A DNA stretch of 64,000 nucleotides from Pigmentiphaga litoralis (GTDB lineage: Bacteria > Pseudomonadota > Gammaproteobacteria > Burkholderiales > Burkholderiaceae_B): contig NZ_BMXQ01000001.1 of the NCBI RefSeq assembly GCF_014651835.1, forward strand, positions 310,001-374,000, written 5' to 3'. Shown in pieces: positions 18,443 through 27,101 of the stretch. Position numbers and translations under genes: made by a program. The notes beneath the pieces are model-generated. The model saw only the letters and a program-made list of their open reading frames with translations, was not told the origin of the DNA and did not search any database. Position 1 is the first letter of the stretch. Every line of letters starts with the position of its first letter.

Positions 18443-19510
18443 GTGTTTTCATGGGGGGAAGCGGGTTTGGAAGGGGGACTGGTTGCCCTGCTCAACGGCA
18501 TCAGCTACGGCCTGCTGTTGTTCATGCTGTCGGCAGGGCTGACGCTGATTTTCAGCATGATGGGCGTAATCAATTTCGCGCACGCCAGCTTCTATATGGT
18601 GGGGGCGTATGCCGCCTATGCCATCGCGACCCGCATCGACGCCGTGCCGGTGCTGGCCGGCGCCGGCTTCTGGGCTGCGCTGGTGCTGGCGCCGCTGGTG
18701 GTCGGACTGCTGGGCGCGCTGGTGGAACGGTATGGCTTGCGGCGGGTGCGCGGGCAGGGCCATGTTGCCGAACTGCTGTTTACCTTCGCGCTGGCCTACG
18801 TGATTGCCGAAGTCGTGCAACTGATCTGGGGACGATCGGCCGTGCCGTATCGCCTGCCAGACGTGCTGCAACAGCCGCTGTTCGTGGTCGATGGCACCCA
18901 GTTTCCGGCCTACCGCGCGCTGATGATGGCCGTGGCGGGCGGCATGCTGCTGGCATTGTGGGTGCTGCTGCACCGTACGCGTGTCGGGTTGGTGATCCAG
19001 GCAGCCATGACGCATCCTTCCATGGTCGAAGCGCTGGGGCACGACGTGCCTCGGGTGCTGATGGCCGTGTTCGCTGGCGGGTGCCTGCTGGCCGGACTGG
19101 CCGGCGCCGTCGGAGGAAGCGTGTTCGTGACCGATCCGGGCATGGCTCTGGCGGTCGGGCCGATCGTGTTCGTCGTGACCGTGGTCGGCGGGCTGGGGTC
19201 GCTGACAGGAGCGTTCCTGGCCAGTCTGCTGATTGGTGTCCTGCAGACCTTCGCGGTTGGGTTCGATACGTCGGTCGGCGACCTGCTCGGGTTGACCGGG
19301 GACCCGGGTGTTTATGCGCCGTCTTCGTCCGAGGCTGCGTCGTCGTTGTTTTCGTCCTTGTTTGCGTCGGTGGTTTCGTCGGTCTTGTCGTCCCTGGCGC
19401 CCGTGCTGGCCTTGCCCCTGTCGCGGGTCGCGCCGGTGTTGCCGTATCTGCTGCTGGTGATCGTCCTGATCTGGCGGCCGTTCGGTTTGCTGGGGCGGCG
19501 TGAATCATGA
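18443..19510 (+). CDS. Branched-chain amino acid-type ABC transporter permease (LivH family)
   Basis: An inner-membrane permease with the LivH pattern: GLTLIFSMMGVINFAHASFYMVGAY near residues 32-56 (cut here for length), further helices, the EAA-like loop HTRVGLVIQAAM / EALGHDVPRVL, and VVGGLGSLTGAFLASLLIG. At up to 355 residues it is longer than usual because of a Ser-rich insert at about residues 283-328 before the last helix. The start is uncertain: GTG at 18443 is used, with TTG at 18467 possible. Its stop overlaps the next gene by four bases. First gene of a permease-permease-ATPase-ATPase operon; no periplasmic binding protein is encoded nearby, so the substrate is unknown. Confidence 0.88.
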   Translation: MFSWGEAGLEGGLVALLNGISYGLLLFMLSAGLTLIFSMMGVINFAHASFYMVGAYAAYAIATRIDAVPVLAGAGFWAALVLAPLVVGLLGALVERYGLRRVRGQGHVAELLFTFALAYVIAEVVQLIWGRSAVPYRLPDVLQQPLFVVDGTQFPAYRALMMAVAGGMLLALWVLLHRTRVGLVIQAAMTHPSMVEALGHDVPRVLMAVFAGGCLLAGLAGAVGGSVFVTDPGMALAVGPIVFVVTVVGGLGSLTGAFLASLLIGVLQTFAVGFDTSVGDLLGLTGDPGVYAPSSSEAASSLFSSLFASVVSSVLSSLAPVLALPLSRVAPVLPYLLLVIVLIWRPFGLLGRRES

Positions 19511-20838
19511 AGGACGATGCAGGCCATATCGATATGGAGAGTGAAGCATTGCCGCTGGCCGGTGGGGGCGGTGGGGCCGCGTCGCTGATCACGTGGCTAT
19601 GCGCCGCGATCGCCTTGCTGCTTGCGCCAATGCTGCTGGGTGGCCCGTCCGGCAACGCCTACGCAATAACGCTGTTGTCCCACATCTGCGCGATAACGGT
19701 GTTTGCGCTGTCCTACAACCTTTTGCTCGGCCAGACGGGATTGCTGTCGTTCGGCCATGCGGTCTACGCGGGCATGGGTGGCTGGGTCGCGGTGCGCGCC
19801 CTGAACCTGGCGGGTGACGGACTGCCGCTGCCGGTCTCGCTGGTGCCGCTGGTCGGGGGCCTGGGTGGCGCGGCCTTTGGACTGCTGTTCGGATGGTTGA
19901 CCACGCGCCGGGGTGGCACGCCGTTCGCGATGATCTCGCTTGGCATCGGCGAGCTGGTGTACGCGGTGGCGGCCATGTTCCCCGCCGGGTTCGGGGGTGA
20001 GGCAGGCATCGCCACCAATCGGGTCATTGGCGATCCCGTGTGGGGAATCACTTTCGGCCCGGACATCGAGGTCTATTACCTGACCGCGGCGTGGACATTC
20101 CTGGCCGCCCTCGCCATGTACGGATTGACCCTTACGCCACTTGGGCAGATTGCGCGGGCGGTGCGCGATAACGCCGAACGGGTTGGCTTCATCGGCTATG
20201 ACCCGCGGCGGGTGCGCTGCACGATGCTGGTCGCCGCCGCATTTTTTGCTGGCGTGTCCGGGGCGCTGACCGCGCTGAACGTCGAAGTGATCAGTGCCGA
20301 AAGCCTGGGGTCGATGCGATCCGGCATGGTACTCCTGGCGGTGGTGATCGGCGGATCGGCGTACTTCATCGGACCGGTGCTTGGCGCCATCGCGGTCACC
20401 CTGATGGCGATGGCCTTGTCACGCCACACGCCGGCGTGGCAGTTGTACCTCGGGCTTGCCTTTGCCGGGACCGTGATGTTCGTGCCGGGCGGGATGGCCG
20501 GCTTCGCAGCGGCTCTTGCCCGGCAAGGCCGGCAGGCGGGATGGCGCAAGACATTGGCCAGGTATGGCATGGCAAGCGTGGGCCTGCTGGTGCTTGGCTT
20601 CGGCACCGTCGAACTCGTCGAACCGCTGTATCGCGAGCGGTTGCGGCTTGGACAGGCGGTCACGCCGGTGCACCACGTCGCGGGCGAAGTGTCTGCCTGG
20701 TGGCAGATCGGCGGCGGCATGCCTTGGTGGATGGCGGTGATGGCAATCGCTGTCGGGGCGGGGGTACTGGCCGTGGTCCATCGGCGCGGGGCCGGGGCGG
20801 ATACAGCTCCTGCAGCGTCGCGTCGGGGAGGGGCTTGA
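19507..20838 (+). CDS. Branched-chain amino acid-type ABC transporter permease (LivM family)
   Basis: A 443-residue permease, about 100 longer than common LivM proteins. The core shows LSYNLLLGQTGLLSFGHAVY, FAMISLGIGELVYA, ARAVRDNAERVGFIGYDPRRVR and a final GAIAVTLMAMALSRH region. The excess is a C-terminal extension from about residue 340 containing further hydrophobic segments (ASVGLLVLGFGTVELV and WWMAVMAIAVGAGVLAVV). ATG at 19507 overlaps the upstream stop (ATGA), and its own stop overlaps the next start (TGATG), so all four genes are coupled. Substrate unknown. Confidence 0.9.
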   Translation: MKDDAGHIDMESEALPLAGGGGGAASLITWLCAAIALLLAPMLLGGPSGNAYAITLLSHICAITVFALSYNLLLGQTGLLSFGHAVYAGMGGWVAVRALNLAGDGLPLPVSLVPLVGGLGGAAFGLLFGWLTTRRGGTPFAMISLGIGELVYAVAAMFPAGFGGEAGIATNRVIGDPVWGITFGPDIEVYYLTAAWTFLAALAMYGLTLTPLGQIARAVRDNAERVGFIGYDPRRVRCTMLVAAAFFAGVSGALTALNVEVISAESLGSMRSGMVLLAVVIGGSAYFIGPVLGAIAVTLMAMALSRHTPAWQLYLGLAFAGTVMFVPGGMAGFAAALARQGRQAGWRKTLARYGMASVGLLVLGFGTVELVEPLYRERLRLGQAVTPVHHVAGEVSAWWQIGGGMPWWMAVMAIAVGAGVLAVVHRRGAGADTAPAASRRGGA

Positions 20839-21716
20839 TGGCGCACGATGTGGCTCGCATTTCGCGATCTTCCGGATCGCCGGGATCGTTCGGATCGGCG
20901 GAATCGTCAGGCACACCCGCCTTGCAGTTGACCGGCGTTTCCAAACGCTGGGGCAAGGTCGAGGTCTTGCGGTCGGTGACACTGTCGGTGTCCGCCGGGG
21001 AACGTCACGCTGTCATCGGTCCCAATGGCGCCGGCAAATCCACGCTCTTTCATGTCATTTCTGGACTGGCTTCACCAAGCGGCGGACGGATCCTTCTCGA
21101 AGGACGGGATATTGGCGGTCTCGCTCCGCATGTCATCAACCGGCGGGGGCTGTCGCGCAGCTTCCAGGTCACCAATGTCTTCCCGCGCTTGACGGTCATC
21201 GACAACCTGCGATGCGCCGCGTCGTGGTCGCTGGGGGCAGGGTATGCGTTCTGGCGGCACGCGTCGACGCAGGGCCCGATCAACGAACGTGCCGACGCCC
21301 TGGCGCATCGCCTGGGCCTGCACGCCGACCGCAGGCGGCTGGCGGGCGAGCTCACCTATGCGCAGCAGCGCGCGCTTGAACTGGGGATGGCCATCGCCAC
21401 CGATGCGCGCGTGTTGCTGCTCGATGAACCCACGGCAGGAATGAACCGCAGCGAAGCTGCGCGTATGGTCGATCTGGTCCGCGACGCGGCGGCCGGGCGG
21501 TCGCTGTTGATCATCGAGCACGACATGACCGTCGTGTTTGCGTTGGCCGATCGGCTGTCGGTCTTGGTCCAAGGCGAAGTCATCGCGACGGGTGCGCCCG
21601 ATGTGGTGCGGCAGGATCCTGGCGTACGGGCTGCCTATCTGGGACACATCCCGCCTGGCGAGAGCCAGGCCGCGCAAGGCAATCGCTCGCACGCGGATGA
21701 CAAGGCGACGCCATGA
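20838..21716 (+). CDS. ABC transporter ATP-binding protein (LivG family)
   Basis: A 292-residue ATPase subunit. Start ATG at 20838 overlaps the LivM-like stop. The first 25 residues are Ser/Gly-rich from a run of GGATCG-like triplets. Walker A is intact (GPNGAGKST), the LivG-specific SRSFQVTNVFPRLTV block is present, and Walker B reads VLLLDEPTAGM. The signature motif reads LTYAQQR where the family usually has L-S-x-G-x-Q-R, so the Gly is Ala. This Ala may be characteristic of a subfamily. The stop overlaps the livF-like start by four bases. Confidence 0.9.
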   Translation: MAHDVARISRSSGSPGSFGSAESSGTPALQLTGVSKRWGKVEVLRSVTLSVSAGERHAVIGPNGAGKSTLFHVISGLASPSGGRILLEGRDIGGLAPHVINRRGLSRSFQVTNVFPRLTVIDNLRCAASWSLGAGYAFWRHASTQGPINERADALAHRLGLHADRRRLAGELTYAQQRALELGMAIATDARVLLLDEPTAGMNRSEAARMVDLVRDAAAGRSLLIIEHDMTVVFALADRLSVLVQGEVIATGAPDVVRQDPGVRAAYLGHIPPGESQAAQGNRSHADDKATP

Positions 21717-22435
21717 CGCGCCATGACCGTGCTGCCTCCTCTCTGATAGTGCAAGACCTGCACGCCTGGTACGGCGCAAGCCATGTGCTGCAGGGCGTCG
21801 ACCTGAACGTGCAGCCGGGCGAGATCGTGGCCTTGCTTGGCCGCAATGGCGCGGGCCGTTCCACCACGGCGCGCGCGATGATGGGCATGGTGCAGGCGCG
21901 CGGCCAGATGCTCTGGCGGGGCGAGCAATGGCTGGGACGGCGCACCGTCGACATTGCACGCGCGGGCATCGGTTACGTGCCGGAAAGCCGTGACGTCTTC
22001 CCGACCCTGACCGTCTTGCAGAACCTGGCCTTGGGCGTGCGCCGCGGGGCGGCGTCGTCGGCATGGACCCTGGCCGACACGTGGCGGCGTTTTCCGCAAC
22101 TCGAACGACGTGCCCACACGCCCGCGCACGCCTTGTCTGGCGGGGAACAGCAGATGCTGTCGCTAAGCCGTACGCTGATGGGCGACCCCGCACTGCTCAT
22201 TGTCGACGAGCCCACCGAAGGCCTCGCGCCAATGCTGGTGGACCAGGTCGCCCATTGCCTTGAAGCGCTGCGCGATCGGGGGCGATCCGTGTTGCTGATT
22301 GAACAGCGTCTGGACATTGCCTTGCAAATTTCCAGTCGTCTGTATGTGCTCGGCCATGGCAAGATCGCGTTCGAAGGAAGTCCCGATGCGCTGCGCCTGG
22401 ATGCCGCCGTGCGCCGCGACTGGATAGAGCTGTAG
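21713..22435 (+). CDS. ABC transporter ATP-binding protein (LivF family) with Arg in Walker A
   Basis: A 240-residue LivF-type ATPase. The blocks are the A-loop LHAWYGASHVLQGV, Walker A LLGRNGAGRSTT, YVPESRDVFPTLTVLQNL, signature ALSGGEQQM, Walker B ALLIVDEPTEGLAP and the H-loop region VLLIEQRLD. The Walker A lysine is replaced by Arg49 (codon CGT at 21857), three base changes from either Lys codon family consensus AAG or AAA, so unlikely to be a single read error. Last gene of the four-gene transporter operon; 70 bases separate it from the fadB-like gene. Confidence 0.9.
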   Translation: MTRHDRAASSLIVQDLHAWYGASHVLQGVDLNVQPGEIVALLGRNGAGRSTTARAMMGMVQARGQMLWRGEQWLGRRTVDIARAGIGYVPESRDVFPTLTVLQNLALGVRRGAASSAWTLADTWRRFPQLERRAHTPAHALSGGEQQMLSLSRTLMGDPALLIVDEPTEGLAPMLVDQVAHCLEALRDRGRSVLLIEQRLDIALQISSRLYVLGHGKIAFEGSPDALRLDAAVRRDWIEL

Positions 22436-22505
22436 CTGACACCCGTGCGCTGCCGCGTTGCCGGCATGGGCACGACCCCGAGCAGACATCACGACAAGGA
22501 TTGCC

Positions 22506-24419
22506 ATGGCTGCCGCCTATGAGGTCCGAGAGGACATCGCCGTCATTACCCTCGACAACCCGCCTGTCAACGGGCTGGGCTTCGACACGCGCCGCGATCT
22601 GGTCGAAGGCGTGCAGCGCGCCTGTGAGGACGAGGCCATTCGCGCCATCGTCGTCACCGGCGCCGGCAAGGCGTTTTCTGGCGGGACGGACACGCAGGAA
22701 TTCAACACGCCCAAGGCCTTGCAGGAACCCATTCTGTTGTCGACCATCGATCGTGTCGAAGCGGCAAGCAAGCCCGTGATCGCCGCGATGCATGGGGTCG
22801 CCATGAGCGGGGGACTCGAACTGGCCATGGGCTGTCACTATCGTGTCGCGAGTCCCGACGCGCGGCTGGCCTTGCCGGAAGTGCGGCTTGGCTTGATGCC
22901 TGGCGCGGGCGGCACGCAGCGCCTGCCGCGCGCCATTGGTGTTGCGCGTTCGCTGGCCATGATCCTGTCGGGCGATGCCATGCCGGCCACCGACTTTGCC
23001 GACACCCCGCTGATCCAGGCCCTGATCGAAGGCGACCTGGTCGACGGCGCCTGTGACTTCGCACGTCGTGTGGCGATGCCGGCGGCATCCGAAGGGCGCC
23101 TGCCGCGCTTGCGTGACCTTGCGGTGGAGACCGACGGCGCCGCGCTGGCGATTGAACAGGCACGTGCGGGCATTGCGGACACGTCCCCGCATTTGCCTGC
23201 GCCTGCTCGATGCATCGACGCCATCGAAGCCGCCACCACCGACCCGTTCGAACAAGGCCTGCGCCGCGAACGGGAATACTTCCTGGCCTTGCTCGAATCG
23301 CCCCAGTCGCGCGCGTTGCGGCAGGGGTTGATCAGTGAGCAGGCGGCAGGCGGCGTCGATGGTCTGCCTGCCGACGTGGCCGCCGGACCGCTGGGTGTCA
23401 TTGCCTTTGTTGGAGAAGGCGGGCATGGCCTGGACCTGGCGCAGATTGCTGCGCGCGCGGGCTGCAAGGTGTTGTGGTTCAACACGGCAGGCGCCGCCAC
23501 GGATGCGGCGATTGCGGCGACGGATGGAGCAAGTGCCGGAGCAAGTGCCGGAGCAAGTGCCGGAGCAAGCGTCGGAGCAAACGCCGAGGCAACCGACACC
23601 TTCGACAACCTGACCCATGTGACCGACCTTGCAGCGCTTGCCGACGCGGACCTGGTGATCGTGACGTCGCAGCCCGGCATGGATCCCGACCTGCCGCTAT
23701 TCGAAGACCTGGACGAACTGATGAAGCCCGAGGCGATCCTGGCGGCCGATGCGGCCACCACCGACATCGACGCGCTGGCGGGCTTCACGCAGCGCCCCGA
23801 CAAAGTCGTGGCCTTGCATGGCTGCCGCTCGTCGCTCAGGCTGGGCGTGCTCGAGATCGGCCGCGGCAAACATACCGATGACAGGACCGTCGCCACGGCG
23901 GTCGCCTTTGCCAATCGCATCGAACTGCCGTTCGTCGTGTGCATGGGACTGAATGGAATGATCGGCGAGCGCATGCGTCGTCGATACGGCCGTCATGTCG
24001 AATCGTTGCAGGACCGCGGCGTGCCGCTTGCGCGCATTGTCCAGGCATTGGGCGCTTTCGGCTTCGATCCGCCTCCCTTGTTGCCCGACATGCCGCCGGA
24101 AGCCGTCGCGCCCGACACCAGTGAAATCGACGATGCGAAGATCGTTGAATATCTGATGTGCGGGTTGGTCAACGAGGCGGCTCACCTGCTGCACGAAGGC
24201 ATCGCCCAGCGCGCCTCGGACATCGACCTGGTCTGCCTGAAAGGCTACGGTTTTCCCGCGCACACTGGCGGTCCGCTCTTTTATGCACACGAACGCGGAC
24301 TCGACTGCATGGTGGCCAGCCTGCTCGAACATGGCGAAACCTGCCCCATCGAAACGCATGACTGGGTGCCATCCCCATTGCTGGTGCGGCTGGCATCGGA
24401 AGGGCGGCGGTTCGATTGA
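22506..24419 (+). CDS. FadB-like enoyl-CoA hydratase / 3-hydroxyacyl-CoA dehydrogenase (divergent)
   Basis: A 637-residue two-domain protein; ATG at 22506 follows AAGGA by five bases. The N-terminal crotonase domain keeps both catalytic glutamates (MSGGLELAMG and LALPEVRLGLMPGAGG). The second half is a 3-hydroxyacyl-CoA dehydrogenase-like region with a Gly-rich loop (VGEGGHGLDLA), but the usual HFFNPV block reads LHGCRSS, and the following 'PGF.NR' motif is replaced by LNGMIGERM, so dehydrogenase activity is doubtful. A 12-bp tandem repeat codes for GASA units inside this domain. FadB proteins perform two steps of fatty-acid or branched acyl-CoA beta-oxidation. It follows the liv-type operon and may be co-transcribed with it. 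Confidence 0.82.
   Translation: MAAAYEVREDIAVITLDNPPVNGLGFDTRRDLVEGVQRACEDEAIRAIVVTGAGKAFSGGTDTQEFNTPKALQEPILLSTIDRVEAASKPVIAAMHGVAMSGGLELAMGCHYRVASPDARLALPEVRLGLMPGAGGTQRLPRAIGVARSLAMILSGDAMPATDFADTPLIQALIEGDLVDGACDFARRVAMPAASEGRLPRLRDLAVETDGAALAIEQARAGIADTSPHLPAPARCIDAIEAATTDPFEQGLRREREYFLALLESPQSRALRQGLISEQAAGGVDGLPADVAAGPLGVIAFVGEGGHGLDLAQIAARAGCKVLWFNTAGAATDAAIAATDGASAGASAGASAGASVGANAEATDTFDNLTHVTDLAALADADLVIVTSQPGMDPDLPLFEDLDELMKPEAILAADAATTDIDALAGFTQRPDKVVALHGCRSSLRLGVLEIGRGKHTDDRTVATAVAFANRIELPFVVCMGLNGMIGERMRRRYGRHVESLQDRGVPLARIVQALGAFGFDPPPLLPDMPPEAVAPDTSEIDDAKIVEYLMCGLVNEAAHLLHEGIAQRASDIDLVCLKGYGFPAHTGGPLFYAHERGLDCMVASLLEHGETCPIETHDWVPSPLLVRLASEGRRFD
23526..23585 (+). repeat. 12-bp tandem repeat in the fadB-like gene
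   Basis: Five head-to-tail units: three identical GGAGCAAGTGCC copies, then GGAGCAAGCGTC and GGAGCAAACGCC. It encodes GASA GASA GASA GASV GANA. Frame-preserving and potentially variable in copy number. Confidence 0.9.
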
Positions 24420-24453
24420 GTTGGGCTGCATCAGCGCGCGCACGCAGGTAAAG

Positions 24454-24492
24454 AAAATCCCGGCTACGAAGGCTTCGTAACCGGGATTTTTT
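24454..24492. terminator. Bidirectional terminator between the fadB-like gene and phoH
   Basis: AAAATCCCGG (24454-24463), a stem continued by CTACGAAG/CTTCGTAA pairing, and CCGGGATTTTTT form a long hairpin with a six-T tail on the plus strand and a T-rich tail on the minus strand. Confidence 0.85.
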
Positions 24493-24538
24493 GGCTGGAG
24501 ACCGCAAGCGACTGCTGCGTCCTCCTTATCCCACCGCA

Positions 24539-24567
24539 GACGCTTCGGTGCTGTGCACCGAAGCGTC
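24539..24567 (-). terminator. Stem-loop immediately after phoH
   Basis: GACGCTTCGGTG pairs perfectly with CACCGAAGCGTC around a 5-base loop, nine bases past the phoH stop on the minus strand. No T tract follows; the terminator at 24454-24492 lies next in the same direction. Confidence 0.5.
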
Positions 24568-24575
24568 TTGCAGGA

Positions 24576-26414
24576 TCAGAGGATTTCGGCGGCGTGATCG
24601 GCAAGGCGGGAACGCTCGCCCCGTTGCAGGGTGACATGGCCCGAATGCGCCCATCCCTTGAAACGGTCGACCACGTACGTCAGGCCCGAACTGCCCTCAG
24701 TCAGGTACGGGGTGTCGATCTGCGCGATGTTGCCCAGGCAGATGACCTTGGTGCCCGGACCGGCCCGCGTGACCAACGTCTTCATCTGCTTGGGCGTCAG
24801 GTTCTGCGCTTCATCGATGATGAGGAACTTGTTCAGGAAGGTCCGGCCGCGCATGAAGTTGAGCGACTTGACCTTCACGCGTGAACGGATCAGGTCCATC
24901 GTGGCCGCGCGACCCCAGTCGCCGCCATGATTGCCCGAGTCCGACTCGCCCATGTTCAGGACGTCAAGGTTGTCTTCGAGCGCGCCCATCCACGGCAACA
25001 TCTTTTCTTCTTCCGAACCCGGCAGGAAACCGATGTCTTCACCGACCGGCACGGTGACCCGCGTCATGATGATTTCGGTGTAGCGCTTGGTTTCCAGCAC
25101 CTGCGTCAGGCCGGCCGCCAGGGCCAGCAAGGTCTTGCCGGTGCCCGCCTGACCCAGCAGCGACACGAAGTCGCAATCCGGATTCATGAGCAGGTTCATG
25201 GCGAAGTTCTGCTCGCGGTTGCGGGCGGTGATGCCCCACACATTGTTCTTTGAATGCGTGTGGTCGCGCAGAGTCTGGAGCACGGCCGTCTTGCCGATGA
25301 CTTCCTTGACTTGCGCGTACAAGGGCATGCTGCCTTCGAAGTACACGAACTGGTTGATCGCGAACTGGGTGCACAGCGGCCCGGTGATCCGGTAGAACGT
25401 GCTGCCGCCCTGTTGCCAGGACTCGATGCCCTTGCCGTGTTTGTCCCAGAAGTCGCTTGGCAACTGCAGGATGCCGGTGTAGAGCAGGTCGGAGTCTTCC
25501 AGCACCTGGTCATTGAAATAGTCTTCAGCCTGCAGGCTGAGCGCGCGCGCCTTGACGCGCATGTTGATGTCCTTGGACACCAGCACCACGTCGTGGTCGG
25601 GATACTGTTCCTGCAGGGATCGGACGACGCCAAGGATCTGGTTGTCGGCCTTGCCGATCGGCAGGCTGGCCGGCAGCACGGTTTCGACCAGCGTTGTCTG
25701 CAGGCGCAGGCGGCCAAGCGCTTCCCGGCTGCCCAGCTTGTTGAGCGCAATGCCGTTTTCGATGTCCTCGACATCGCTGACCAGCATGTCCAGCGAGCGG
25801 CTCACCTGGCGTGCGTTGCGCGCCACTTCCGACATCCCTTTCTTCTGGTTGTCGAGTTCTTCGAGCGTCATCATCGGCAGGAACACATCGTGTTCCTCGA
25901 ACCGGAAGAGCGAGCTCGGATCGTGCAGCAACACGTTGGTGTCGAGCACGAACATCTTGGTCTTTTGCGAGCCTTTGGCCTTGGCGCGTGCGGTTGCGCC
26001 GCCCTGCTTGGGAGCGGGCGGCTTCCTGGGCGACGTCGTTGCCTTGCTGACGGGTTCAGCAGGCGCAGGCGTGCTGCGAGCCTGCGGCGCGTTGGCCGGG
26101 GCCGGCACGGCGGCAAGCGCCGGAGCTGACGCAGCCGGTGGCGCTGCCGACGGCGCGTCTGGCGTCAACAGGACGCCAACAGGCGCGGCGGCAGCTGTCT
26201 TGGCCGCGGCCGACTTGCTGGCGCGGGGCCGCGAGGTCTTGGCGGGCGCCGCCTGCATGCCGGACAGTTCAGGTTGGACTTCAAGCGGGAGGGAAGAAGA
26301 CGCCTGGGGCGCGGCGGTGTCCGACTTCTTGGTGCGTGTTGCGGGTCGCGCCGGTTCACCCGTAGGAAAAGACAAAATAGCTGCGGGCCGGGTGGGCATC
26401 TTTGGAAGCGGCAT
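24576..26414 (-). CDS. PhoH family protein: PIN domain fused to PhoH-type ATPase
   Basis: A 612-residue protein of the PhoH2/YlaK architecture. Residues 1-150 are Ala/Pro/Ser-rich with no recognisable domain. A PIN nuclease domain begins at about 152 (FVLDTNVLLHDP) with conserved acidic residues, and the PhoH ATPase domain occupies the C-terminal half, with Walker A GQAGTGKTLLALAAGL and Walker B FLIIDEAQNLTP. Known members act as toxin-like RNA helicase/RNases in mycobacteria; the cellular role in proteobacteria is unclear. The ATG at 26414 is taken; the low-complexity leader makes a later start possible. Downstream on the same strand as bcp and the Mth938-type gene, separated from bcp by 117 bases. 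Confidence 0.9.
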   Translation of the reverse strand: MPLPKMPTRPAAILSFPTGEPARPATRTKKSDTAAPQASSSLPLEVQPELSGMQAAPAKTSRPRASKSAAAKTAAAAPVGVLLTPDAPSAAPPAASAPALAAVPAPANAPQARSTPAPAEPVSKATTSPRKPPAPKQGGATARAKAKGSQKTKMFVLDTNVLLHDPSSLFRFEEHDVFLPMMTLEELDNQKKGMSEVARNARQVSRSLDMLVSDVEDIENGIALNKLGSREALGRLRLQTTLVETVLPASLPIGKADNQILGVVRSLQEQYPDHDVVLVSKDINMRVKARALSLQAEDYFNDQVLEDSDLLYTGILQLPSDFWDKHGKGIESWQQGGSTFYRITGPLCTQFAINQFVYFEGSMPLYAQVKEVIGKTAVLQTLRDHTHSKNNVWGITARNREQNFAMNLLMNPDCDFVSLLGQAGTGKTLLALAAGLTQVLETKRYTEIIMTRVTVPVGEDIGFLPGSEEEKMLPWMGALEDNLDVLNMGESDSGNHGGDWGRAATMDLIRSRVKVKSLNFMRGRTFLNKFLIIDEAQNLTPKQMKTLVTRAGPGTKVICLGNIAQIDTPYLTEGSSGLTYVVDRFKGWAHSGHVTLQRGERSRLADHAAEIL

Positions 26415-26531
26415 GAGCGCGTATCTCCTCGTACTGGAATCCTAACGATACTGCACTTCGGTAGACGTTTCGTCGTGATGAGCCGATTAAAAGATGTGAC
26501 CGTCCGCGCCTGCCGGCCGCGCCCCGCCGGG

Positions 26532-26996
26532 TCACCCCAGTTCGCGCACCGCGGCAAGTACGGCGTCGACATGGCCAGGCACCTTCAGCCCGCGCCATTC
26601 CTTGCGCAGCACGCCGTCGGCATCGATCAGGAAGGTGCTGCGTTCAATGCCGCGCACCTGCTTGCCGTACATGTTTTTCATTTTCATGACACCGTACAGC
26701 TCGCATACCTTTTCGTCGGGGTCGGCAATCAGGGCGAACGGAAATTCCTGCTTTTCGCGGAATCTGGCGTGCGACGAAAGGGTGTCGCGCGAAATCCCGA
26801 AGATCCGCGCGCCAGCGGCCTCAAACTCGGCGTGCAGATCCCGGAAGTTCTGGCCTTGCGTGGTGCACCCTGGCGTGTTGTCTTTCGGATAGAAATACAG
26901 CACCACGATCTGGCCTTTCAGCGCTTCCAGCGAAAATTCGCCGTCGGTGCCGGGGGCGGTGAAGGTCGGGGCAGGGCTGTCGATGGCGAGGGTCAT
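26532..26996 (-). CDS. bcp: Thioredoxin-dependent thiol peroxidase (BCP/PrxQ)
   Basis: A 154-residue cytoplasmic peroxiredoxin reducing hydroperoxides. The peroxidatic Cys44 sits in YPKDNTPGCTTQ. The resolving Cys often found five residues later is missing (GQNFRD follows), but Cys98 in DEKVCELYG is at the alternative helix position used by a subgroup of PrxQ proteins. Other family blocks are GISRDTLSSHARF and RSTFLIDADG. ATG at 26996 gives the normal family length. Lies between phoH and a Mth938-type gene on the same strand. Confidence 0.95.
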   Translation of the reverse strand: MTLAIDSPAPTFTAPGTDGEFSLEALKGQIVVLYFYPKDNTPGCTTQGQNFRDLHAEFEAAGARIFGISRDTLSSHARFREKQEFPFALIADPDEKVCELYGVMKMKNMYGKQVRGIERSTFLIDADGVLRKEWRGLKVPGHVDAVLAAVRELG

Positions 26997-27101
26997 GGGA
27001 TCCTTGGGAAAACGTCGCTGAAGGGCCAGCGGAGAACGGAAACAGAAAACGAACAGTCAGAACGGCGCGACCGGGAGCCGCGGCAGCACCCGCCGCGCCG
27101 G

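Noticed and set aside
23526-23585. Possible CRISPR-like repeat
   Set aside because: The units are 12 bases, directly adjacent with no spacers, and lie inside a coding frame.
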